11,330 nucleotides of DNA from positions 1 through 11,330 of the forward strand of contig CAJUGH010000054.1 of NCBI GenBank assembly GCA_910586215.1, given 5' to 3'. Each line of letters opens with the position of its first letter. The first letter of the stretch is position 1. This DNA comes from an uncultured Acetatifactor sp. (lineage in GTDB: Bacteria; Bacillota; Clostridia; Lachnospirales; Lachnospiraceae). Position numbers and translations under genes: made by a program. This document shows positions 1 to 5,800 of the stretch, piece by piece. Under the pieces are notes generated by a model. The model had not been told where the DNA came from, searched no databases, and worked only from the letters and a program-made list of their open reading frames with translations.

Positions 1-1
1 C

Positions 2-163
2 CGCTACGCCTCCGTTTCTGAACTTGCACACTCGAAAAAATATCCTCGAAAATTTGCACAGGAACTTCAAGTACGGAGTACTAGTGCCCGGTGTATTGAC
101 GGGGCACCCAAAGTCCATTCTATATTATCAGACGTAAAAAGGGAACGGGACAGTATATTATAA
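2..163 (+). other. Open frame without start, possible 3' end of an upstream gene
   Basis: Reading from base 2, 53 codons run without a stop to a TAA at 161-163, entering from outside the window. The translation contains stretches such as SELAHSKKYPRKFAQELQ and matches no family I recognise. It overlaps the likely hemA promoter, so it may be chance or a decayed gene end. It contains repeated blocks: TTGCACA at 24-30 and 54-60, and CTCGAAAA at 31-38 and 45-52. Confidence 0.2.
96..126 (+). promoter_or_regulatory. Candidate promoter of the hem operon
   Basis: TTGACG at 96-101 resembles a sigma-A -35 box. A -10 could be TCTATA at 119-124 (17-bp spacer) or TATATT at 121-126 (19-bp spacer). The -35 lies inside an inverted repeat, GTGCCC at 84-89 against GGGCAC at 102-107, which could be an operator or the end hairpin of an upstream unit. 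No cobalamin-riboswitch B12 box was seen in the 181-bp leader. The hemA ribosome binding site is weak (AAGGGA at 166-171, 10 nt before the ATG). Confidence 0.4.
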
Positions 164-181
164 ATAAGGGAATACGGTAAA

Positions 182-1534
182 ATGGAGTGCATCAGTATCA
201 GTCATAAGACAGCCTCCTCTGCGGAGAGACAGAAATGCTATATCTCCAAGGAAAAGGCAGAAGAATTGCTGGAGAAACTGCGGCGGGGCGCCATTGAAAA
301 GGACACTGACGCCCCAGGCGGTATGGAGGGAGGTGGAAAGCAGGCACAGTGTGTCCTGCTCTCCACCTGTAACCGCACGGAAATCTATGCACAGAATGCT
401 TTCGAAATCTATGTGCAGGATGCTTTTGGATGGTGGGAGGAAATCCTGGCAGACCTGGTGGGGGAAGAGGTAGAATGGATCCGCCGCCTGGCCAGGCGAT
501 ACCAGGGCAGGAGGGCCATCCGGCACCTCTTCCAGGTGACCTGCGGCATGGAGTCCATGGTCATCGGGGAGGACGAAATCCTGGGACAGGTGCGGGATGC
601 CTACATGAGATCCCAGAAGGCAGGATGTACGGGCTATGAGATGAATACCATCTTCCAGGCGGCGCTATCCTGTGCCAAGCGGGTGAAGACACAGACCATG
701 CTGTCCAAGACTTCTGTCTCTGTGGCTACCCTGGCGGCCAGTGAAGTGTTCCGTTTTCTGGCCATGAAGAAAGAGAAAAACAAGGCAGATTCCGGAACAC
801 GGATGGAAGCCAGGGAACAACAGGAACCTATTGCAAATACAGTCCTTGTCATCGGAAGCACCGGTCAGATGGGAAGCCTTATCTGTAAAGACTTACTGTC
901 CAGAGAAGGTATCCGGATCCTGGCCACCGCCAGATCCCACCAGGGAATGCTGCAAAGCGGGAATCCCCGGATAAAAAACGTGGATTACCAGGACAGATAC
1001 GCCTATTTTGAGGAAGCAGATGTGATTCTTTCTGCCACTTCCAGTCCCCATATCACCGTGACGGCAGGACAGGCGGCAGCGGCCATGAAAACCGTTAAGG
1101 ACAGGCTGTTTGTGGACATTGCCATGCCGCCGGATATGGATGAAGCGGTGGGAAACATGGAACATTGCAGACTGGTGACACTGGATGATATCAAGCAGGT
1201 TGCCCAGGAGAACAACAGGCGCAAACAGCGGTCCCTGGCAGATGCCAAAGAGATCCTGGAAGAGGAACTTGAAAAGGTGTGCAAGGTGCTTTGTTTTCAT
1301 GGGTTTACCCAGAAGAATCCCCACTGGCAGGAAGTGTATGGCGCCTGCACGGCAGAGAAGCTTCTCTATCTGTTGCGGGATGAACTGGACAGCGCTTCCT
1401 TTGAGGCCGTGCTGGGGGTGCTGGAGGAGGAATCACTTTCAAGAGAAGCTTTTTTGTCTGAAAGAGCAGATGCATACAAAGACCGGAATGGCAATGGCAG
1501 GACACAGGGAGCAGTACATGAAGGACTATCTTGA
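182..1534 (+). CDS. hemA: Glutamyl-tRNA reductase
   Basis: NADPH-dependent enzyme that reduces glutamyl-tRNA(Glu) to glutamate-1-semialdehyde, the first committed step of C5-pathway tetrapyrrole synthesis in the cytosol. The N-terminus SISHKTASSAERQKC fits the family start, so ATG 182 is supported. The catalytic Cys is C63 in STCNRTEIY. The conserved HLF (115-117) and ESMVIGEDEILGQVRDAY (124-141) follow, then an NADPH-binding domain with VIGSTGQMG (223-231). Oddities: residues 67-74 (EIYAQNAF) are duplicated as 75-82 (EIYVQDAF). The usual PRD motif near 316-318 reads PPD. Residues about 44-53 are a Gly-rich insertion. After a T6 run at 1450-1455 the hemA frame loses normal codon use, while another frame stays open to 1568, so the true C-terminus may differ. 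It is the first gene of the operon and works with HemL at the other end. Family assignment is firm; full activity is not certain. Confidence 0.95.
   Translation: MECISISHKTASSAERQKCYISKEKAEELLEKLRRGAIEKDTDAPGGMEGGGKQAQCVLLSTCNRTEIYAQNAFEIYVQDAFGWWEEILADLVGEEVEWIRRLARRYQGRRAIRHLFQVTCGMESMVIGEDEILGQVRDAYMRSQKAGCTGYEMNTIFQAALSCAKRVKTQTMLSKTSVSVATLAASEVFRFLAMKKEKNKADSGTRMEAREQQEPIANTVLVIGSTGQMGSLICKDLLSREGIRILATARSHQGMLQSGNPRIKNVDYQDRYAYFEEADVILSATSSPHITVTAGQAAAAMKTVKDRLFVDIAMPPDMDEAVGNMEHCRLVTLDDIKQVAQENNRRKQRSLADAKEILEEELEKVCKVLCFHGFTQKNPHWQEVYGACTAEKLLYLLRDELDSASFEAVLGVLEEESLSREAFLSERADAYKDRNGNGRTQGAVHEGLS
380..427 (+). repeat. 24-bp in-frame tandem duplication in hemA
   Basis: Two adjacent 24-bp units, 380-403 and 404-427, are identical at 20 of 24 positions and align exactly with codon boundaries. 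They give EIYAQNAF followed by EIYVQDAF directly after the active-site STCNRT motif. The four differences (three of them together changing A to V and N to D) show that the copy is not brand new. Confidence 0.85.
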
Positions 1535-1585
1535 CGAATTTATGAAAGAGTGGGATGGTATCCTGTAAGAAAGAAGGAGGAGGTA

Positions 1586-2038
1586 ATGGCAAGGTATATC
1601 AAAGAGATCGAACTAGGCATAGCTCCTGAAAAAGTAGAGGAAATCCTGGAAGATTTCCTACAGGAGAATACATTCTATAAGACTACCTGGAAAGGGGAAG
1701 CCTGCTATACGGCAGATTTTTCTGTTCTCAAGGAAGTACAATTTCTGAAGTACAGCTATGAGAACGGTGTGCTGCATTTCGAAGCGTGGCTGCGGAATGG
1801 AGCCTCGAAGGAGCAGGGATTGACAGGGATGGGAGCCATGGATCTGAAGAAACCGTATCTGGAGGCAGTCCTTTCGCTGCTGGGTCGTTGCATACAGGAA
1901 TCACCCCAGGCCAGGGATAAGAAAGATATCCTATTGCAGACGGAGAAAAAGCAGTTTTCTGTCTATGAAGTGTTGCTGCCGCTGGCCCTGTTGTTGGCGG
2001 TGGCGCTCATCTGGAGTGCATTTTCCCTCGGAAGATAG
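1586..2038 (+). CDS. Small C-terminally membrane-anchored protein of unknown function
   Basis: A 150-residue protein with start ATG 1586 after a strong AGGAGG at 1577-1583; the frame is open further upstream, but that extension has no ribosome binding site. The soluble N-terminal part (about 1-110) includes WKGEACY (35-41) and the patch LKYSYENGVLHFEAWLR (54-70), which looks like a packed alpha/beta domain. A charged linker (110-123) leads to one hydrophobic segment at about 128-147 ending in SLGR, consistent with a C-terminal tail anchor. There is no signal peptide. From memory it resembles small Firmicutes proteins with a similar Y.NGVLH.EAW patch and no assigned role, but I cannot name a family. 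Its place right after hemA suggests co-transcription. A role in tetrapyrrole synthesis is not shown by the sequence. Confidence 0.75.
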   Translation: MARYIKEIELGIAPEKVEEILEDFLQENTFYKTTWKGEACYTADFSVLKEVQFLKYSYENGVLHFEAWLRNGASKEQGLTGMGAMDLKKPYLEAVLSLLGRCIQESPQARDKKDILLQTEKKQFSVYEVLLPLALLLAVALIWSAFSLGR

Positions 2039-2252
2039 GGGAGATTAATGCGGTTCCCACTGATGCCGAAATGTGTGGGAAAATGTGCTTGTGATAAAGT
2101 CTAAAGATTACGATCTACAGGAACTGCTGTCCTGCCTGTAATGACAGTAAACGAAGGGGGATTCATTGCTGTCCTGGAGACTGTAATCCTGCAAAATAGG
2201 ACAGTTCTTTTCCAAAATGAAGTTTTTCATTTAGAGGAGGGAGAAAAGGATT
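2039..2252. other. Intergenic region with inverted and direct repeats
   Basis: This 214-bp gap has no convincing gene. It holds a perfect 7-bp inverted repeat (TTCCCAC 2054-2060, GTGGGAA 2075-2081, 14-nt loop) without a T run. It also holds a direct repeat TGCTGTCCTG at 2125-2134 and 2167-2176, each followed within a few bases by CTGTAAT. The sequence AGGACAG at 2198-2204 is the inverse of the repeat core. AGGAGG at 2235-2240 serves the next reading frame. No clear -35/-10 pair was found. Confidence 0.5.
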
Positions 2253-2702
2253 ATGGGAATCTTCTGGTTTTTATTTCTCTCTATTTTGCAGACATTGCTC
2301 ATCATCACAGGGATAGACTGCCTGCTGATGGGAGTTTTGTGCCCTTATTTTGCAAAAAAGTGTCCCCAGGAACGTTCCTTGCCTTCCCCAGATAAGGAAC
2401 CAGGTCAAGAAAGCGGCTGCCGGCATGGCCAGCCATCTATAATACAGATCATGAGTACTGCATCTACCAAATGGAATGGGATCCAGACCATGTTGAAGGC
2501 GGTAGGCGTCAATCCAAAGGACGCAATCTATTTCGGAGACGATAATGATGACATAGAACCAATCAAGAATTGTGGTGTAGGTGTTGCCGGTTCGAATGCG
2601 ATTGACAAGGTCCTTGATGTGGCAGATGATATAGCAGAAAGCAATGATATGGACGGGGTAGCCAGGTACATTGAGAAGAATTTAATAGGAGGCGTTCTAT
2701 GA
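2253..2702 (+). CDS. Truncated Cof-type HAD phosphatase fused to an unrelated hydrophobic leader
   Basis: A 149-residue open frame made of two unlike parts. Residues 1-37 form a hydrophobic segment (MGIFWFLFLSILQ, then LLIITGIDCLLMGVL) that reads like a membrane helix or the start of a different small protein, followed by a Pro/Ser-rich linker. From about residue 66 (base 2450) it is clearly the C-terminal part of a Cof/YbiV-type HAD phosphatase: a Lys in the STKWNGIQTML segment (about 70-80) fits motif III, and YFGDDNDDIEPIKNCGVGVAGSNA is motif IV plus the following loop. The N-terminal DxD nucleophile motif, motif II and the cap are missing, so phosphatase activity is not expected. It ends in a 4-bp ATGA overlap with the acetyltransferase gene, so translation could still serve coupling. 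An internal ATG at 2451 is an alternative start. Best read as a pseudogene-like fusion left by recombination. Confidence 0.7.
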   Translation: MGIFWFLFLSILQTLLIITGIDCLLMGVLCPYFAKKCPQERSLPSPDKEPGQESGCRHGQPSIIQIMSTASTKWNGIQTMLKAVGVNPKDAIYFGDDNDDIEPIKNCGVGVAGSNAIDKVLDVADDIAESNDMDGVARYIEKNLIGGVL

Positions 2703-3256
2703 ATATTTATGAAAAGTGTCCAGAACTAGAAAATGAAAAATTTGTGATCAGATGCATTCAGCAGGAAGATTGCGATGATTTGTGGAAAGTATATAGTGAC
2801 AAGAATGCCTTGCCTTTTTTTAATAGTGACAATTGTGATGGAGATAATTTCTATTATGCCACAAAAGAAAAAATGGCAGAAGCGATTGGCTTTTGGAATA
2901 TGGCATATAAGGAGGGCTGGTTTGTCAGATTTTCCATCGTTGATAAGGGTGTATCATGTGTCATCGGAACGGTAGAATTATGCTTGAGGGTTTCAGAAGA
3001 TGTGTTTCATAATATGGGAATTTTGAGGGTAGATGTAAGAAGCGACTATGAACAACAAAATATGTTGTATGATATTTTCTCACTTGTTACACCGAAGATT
3101 GAGGAAATGTTGGGGTGTAAAGGTGTGCTTACGAAGGCTCCGATATATGCGGTAGAGAGAATAGAAGCGATTCAGAAAGTAGGGTTTACCAGGTCAGAGC
3201 ATTTATTGACTGGAAAAACAGGATATGGCTATGATGGGTATTGGACAATCAAATAG
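2699..3256 (+). CDS. GNAT family N-acetyltransferase
   Basis: A 185-residue protein resembling RimJ/RimL-type GNAT acetyltransferases, which move an acetyl group from acetyl-CoA to an amine; the substrate is unknown. The N-terminal part ENEKFVIRCIQQEDCDDLWKVY (about 11-32) is the typical beta1-alpha1 entry, and FVRFSIVDKGVSCVIGTVEL (75-94) gives the central strands. IGILRVDVRSDYE-like sequence (about 107-118) precedes the CoA-binding turn, although the usual Q/RxxGxG/A signature is replaced by YEQQNML. The end has the common ...QKVGFTRSEH strand. Start ATG 2699 overlaps the preceding stop (ATGA) after GGAGG at 2690-2694. The gene is visibly AT-richer than the flanking hem genes, and together with the HAD fragment it looks acquired. 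No evident link to tetrapyrrole synthesis. Confidence 0.8.
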   Translation: MNIYEKCPELENEKFVIRCIQQEDCDDLWKVYSDKNALPFFNSDNCDGDNFYYATKEKMAEAIGFWNMAYKEGWFVRFSIVDKGVSCVIGTVELCLRVSEDVFHNMGILRVDVRSDYEQQNMLYDIFSLVTPKIEEMLGCKGVLTKAPIYAVERIEAIQKVGFTRSEHLLTGKTGYGYDGYWTIK

Positions 3257-3296
3257 TATTAACTGTCTACCGAGAGGAAGAAAATGTGAGGAAGTC

Positions 3297-4013
3297 ATGG
3301 GATATTTTCCTTTTTTTATAGAACTATCTGGAAAAAAAGGCGTGGTAATCGGTGGTGGCAAAGTGGCGGCCAGAAAGGTGGAGAAGCTCTTGGAATTCGG
3401 GTCGGGGATCACGGTGGTGGCACCACAGATTGGAGATAGTATCTGGGAACTGAAGAGACAGATAGAGGAACAGAAGGACAATCCGTTTCACACAGGCTAT
3501 TTGGAAATAAGGCAGAAAACGTTTCAGATAGAGGATCTGCAGCAGGCAGATTTTGTGATTGCAGCCACAGACCAGAAAGAAGTCAATGGTCAGATAGCTG
3601 CCTATTGCAGGGAGAGACGGATCCTGGTCAATGCAGTGGATGACAGGGAGAACTGTACCTTCTTTTTCCCGGCCCTGGTGAAGGATGGACCGCTTACAGT
3701 GGGGATCTCCACTGACGGGAAAAGTCCTGTGGCAGCGTCCTGGGTGAGGGGACAGGTTGCCGGAAGTCTCCCCCGGGGACTGGGCAGGATCATAGACCTG
3801 CTGGGGCAGATCAGGCCCAAGGTGCTGGCCCTGGAAGGTGGGGAATCCGTCCACAGAAAAGTCCTGGAGGACATGTTTGCTTACTGCATGGATCGCATGG
3901 AAAAGTCATTGGCAGATGCAGAGAAAAGTGTGACGATGGAGGAACTGCGGAGCCTGCTCCTGGATAGGCAGATATGGGATGAAGAAGGACAGGACCAGGC
4001 CAGTAAGGGATAG
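3297..4013 (+). CDS. sirC: Precorrin-2 dehydrogenase / sirohydrochlorin synthase
   Basis: NAD-dependent enzyme that oxidises precorrin-2 to sirohydrochlorin, the branch point to siroheme and anaerobic cobalamin. The 238-residue product starts MGYFPFFIELSGKK, matching family N-termini. The frame is open to ATG 3225 inside the GNAT gene, but that start lacks family support. The NAD site is VVIGGGKVAARK (16-27). Further family marks are FVIAATD (86-92), VNAVDD (111-116, which carries the Asp equivalent to the CysG/Met8p catalytic residue), CTFFFPALVKDGPLTVGIST (120-139) and GKSPVAASWVRGQ (141-153). The C-terminal helical dimerisation part is present. The only close SD, GAGGAAG at 3288-3294, is unusually near the ATG (2 nt). 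It corresponds to the CysG N-terminal module; CobA is separate here, fused to HemD downstream. No ferrochelatase module is attached. Confidence 0.92.
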   Translation: MGYFPFFIELSGKKGVVIGGGKVAARKVEKLLEFGSGITVVAPQIGDSIWELKRQIEEQKDNPFHTGYLEIRQKTFQIEDLQQADFVIAATDQKEVNGQIAAYCRERRILVNAVDDRENCTFFFPALVKDGPLTVGISTDGKSPVAASWVRGQVAGSLPRGLGRIIDLLGQIRPKVLALEGGESVHRKVLEDMFAYCMDRMEKSLADAEKSVTMEELRSLLLDRQIWDEEGQDQASKG

Positions 4014-4024
4014 GACCAGGCCAG
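3991..4024 (+). repeat. 13-bp direct repeat spanning the sirC stop codon
   Basis: AGGACCAGGCCAG occurs at 3991-4003 and 4012-4024, offset by 21 bp (seven codons). The second copy lies just after the TAG and stays in frame with sirC, giving DQA before and DQA after the stop. It looks like a small tandem duplication at the gene end. Confidence 0.7.
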
Positions 4025-4056
4025 GGTGTATACAGGTTTCGGGACAGAATAGGCAG

Positions 4057-4538
4057 GGCAGGAAAAGAGGGAAAAAGGGCAGGTAGAAGCCAGGAGGCAG
4101 GAGGACGGAAAGGAGTATCCATAGGATGACAGAGATCAGAATCGGGACAAGGGGAAGCCGTCTGGCCCTGGAGCAGGCACATTTGGTACAAAAGGCCCTG
4201 GAAGCCGCCGCAGAGAGGACAGGTTTCCGGCAAAAAGTGGCACCCTGTACAGAACTGGTAACCCTTCATACAAAAGGGGATCGGATCCTGGACAAACCCC
4301 TGGCAGACATTGGGGAGAAGGGGGTATTTGCCTCAGAATTGGAGCAGGCACTTCTGGAGAACCGGATCGATATTGCCGTGCATTCTGCTAAGGATCTTCC
4401 CATGGTGCTGGCTCCAGGGCTGGTCATTGCTGCCGTCCTTCCCAGGGGGGATGTACGGGATGTGCTGGTGGTGCCGAAGGGGGGGAGATGTCCTGACCCT
4501 GTCACAGGGGAAGATGGATGTGGCAGGAAAAGAGGGAA
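4057..4538 (+). repeat. 17-bp exact direct repeat between hemC leader and hemC coding region
   Basis: GGCAGGAAAAGAGGGAA occurs exactly at 4057-4073 in the purine-rich spacer upstream of hemC and at 4522-4538 inside hemC. The internal copy is codon-aligned and encodes GRKRGK (133-138) in a loop that looks inserted relative to typical HemC. The spacer from 4041 to 4115 is strongly purine-rich, so convergence in low-complexity sequence is possible. Confidence 0.6.
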
Positions 4539-5094
4539 GGAGGATCACAGATCATTTATCATCGGAACCGGCAGCCGGAGACGGCAGGTACAGGCCCTGG
4601 CTCTCTGGGAGAATATGGTCTGTGAGAACATCCGGGGCAATGTAGACAGCCGCTTGAAGAAGCTTTTGGAGGGTGGGTATGACGGTATTCTCCTGGCAAA
4701 GGCAGGGCTGGACAGGCTGGGTCCGAATCCTTCCTGGGAGCAGCAGTTTGACTTCTATCCATTGCATCCTGGTGACTTCCTGCCGGCAGCCTGCCAGGGT
4801 ATCATAGCAGTGGAGGCCAGGGAGGATTCCCCTGTGATGGCATGGTGCAGGCAGATCACAGATCCGGTCACAGAACTGTGCTTCCAGGTGGAACGGGAAG
4901 TACTGGGGCAGCTATCAGCAGACTGCAGTGAGGCAGCGGCTGCCTGGTGCAGACGGGAAGGGGAAAGCCTGGTACTGGATGCCATGTATGCGGACAGCAG
5001 GGGAACATGCACCTGCGAGACAGGGAGGGAGGCAGGGATGGAGATGGCCAGGGAGGCGGCCAGAAGATTAAAGAACAGGTGCTTGAATGAATAA
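4126..5094 (+). CDS. hemC: Hydroxymethylbilane synthase (porphobilinogen deaminase)
   Basis: Polymerises four porphobilinogen units to hydroxymethylbilane, using a covalently bound dipyrromethane cofactor. The start is ATG 4126 after AAGGAG at 4110-4115, giving the classic RIGTRGSRLALEQA N-terminus. Family motifs: HTKGD (48-52), EKGVFASELEQALL (64-77), HSAKDLP (86-92, D90 being the catalytic Asp), IGTGSRRRQVQ (146-156), ENIRGNVDSRLKKL (167-180), AKAGLDRLG (191-199). The cofactor Cys is C267, but its usual GGC context reads ADC and the following PIG/A stretch reads SEAAAA, which is a divergent cofactor loop. Residues about 119-142 form a longer loop than usual, containing the GRKRGK repeat. 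At 322 residues it is slightly longer than typical. The stop is followed within a few bases by a foreign nuclease remnant. Confidence 0.95.
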   Translation: MTEIRIGTRGSRLALEQAHLVQKALEAAAERTGFRQKVAPCTELVTLHTKGDRILDKPLADIGEKGVFASELEQALLENRIDIAVHSAKDLPMVLAPGLVIAAVLPRGDVRDVLVVPKGGRCPDPVTGEDGCGRKRGKEDHRSFIIGTGSRRRQVQALALWENMVCENIRGNVDSRLKKLLEGGYDGILLAKAGLDRLGPNPSWEQQFDFYPLHPGDFLPAACQGIIAVEAREDSPVMAWCRQITDPVTELCFQVEREVLGQLSADCSEAAAAWCRREGESLVLDAMYADSRGTCTCETGREAGMEMAREAARRLKNRCLNE

Positions 5095-5117
5095 AAGGCA
5101 ATGGGCTGAAAGATGCA

Positions 5118-5774
5118 GTGATTCGGATGTTGGCAGGAGAAGAAGTCCCTGTCAGTACAGGTACCTTTAGCAATGATATGACCACGTTTGCTACAAAAGA
5201 TGATATCTTAACGCTGCTGGTACATCTGGGATATTTGACCTATGACAGTCTGTCTGGTACAGTTATGATTCCAAATAGGGAAGTGGCGCAGGAGTATGTG
5301 AATGCAATCCGTACTATGGACTGGCACGAGGTGATAAATGCGGTGGAAGCATCCAGGAGACTGCTGGAAGCATTGTGGGCCATGGATGATAACGCCGTGG
5401 CAGAGGGAATGGACTGTGCACATAACGAGATCTCTATTTTGCAATATTATGATGAGAATTCTTTAAGCTGTGTGATTCATCTGGCTTTTTGCTTTGCCAG
5501 GGAATATGATACCATGATCCGGGAATTATCCAGTGGGAGAGGTTTTGCTGACATTTGTTTCCTTCTTAGGAAACTGCATCTGGACAAACCGGCGGTGGTG
5601 ATGGAATTGAAATGGAACCAGGATGTTTATGGCGCTATTGCACAGATCAAAGACAGACATTATGTGGATGCCTTGAAGGATTACCAGGGGAATCTCCTGC
5701 TGGCCGGTATCAGCTATGACAAAGAGACGAAAAAGCACACCTGCAAAATTGAGAAAATTGTCAAGGGAAGATAG
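5118..5774 (+). CDS. N-terminally truncated AAA-ATPase-like / PD-(D/E)XK nuclease domain protein
   Basis: A 218-residue open frame matching the C-terminal part of the large family annotated AAA-ATPase_like plus PD-(D/E)XK (PF09820 with PF08011/DUF1703; roughly 500-plus residues when whole). Early residues FSNDM...KDDILTLLVHLGYLTYD (17-43) and IPNREV (51-56) are the linker helices of that family. The nuclease core shows E136, GRGFADICF (140-148, D145), VVMELKW (160-166, E163 and K165) and AIAQIKDRHYVDAL (173-186). Walker motifs and the whole ATPase half are absent. Family-like sequence (GNGLKDA) begins at 5097, before the GTG start and 3 bp after the hemC stop, so the 5' end was lost at that junction. 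There is no good ribosome binding site; coupling to hemC is possible. GC is lower than in its neighbours. Probably a decaying insertion unrelated to the pathway, although the nuclease fold could still form. Confidence 0.75.
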   Translation: MIRMLAGEEVPVSTGTFSNDMTTFATKDDILTLLVHLGYLTYDSLSGTVMIPNREVAQEYVNAIRTMDWHEVINAVEASRRLLEALWAMDDNAVAEGMDCAHNEISILQYYDENSLSCVIHLAFCFAREYDTMIRELSSGRGFADICFLLRKLHLDKPAVVMELKWNQDVYGAIAQIKDRHYVDALKDYQGNLLLAGISYDKETKKHTCKIEKIVKGR

Positions 5775-5800
5775 GATGGAAGTGCGAGAAGGAAAAAAGG

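Noticed and set aside
1..181. Cobalamin or other riboswitch ahead of hemA
   Set aside because: No B12 box or other conserved aptamer core was seen, and the leader is short.
1185..1568. Separate 127-residue gene overlapping the hemA end
   Set aside because: Only its last part (about 1450-1568) looks coding; it is better explained as an alternative hemA C-terminus than as a gene.
2141..2395. 84-residue open frame overlapping the leader of the HAD fusion
   Set aside because: No ribosome binding site and no family likeness; it overlaps a better-supported frame.
3225..3296. Upstream start of sirC inside the GNAT gene
   Set aside because: Family alignment begins at MGYFPFFIEL (3297); the extension resembles shadow coding of the GNAT end.
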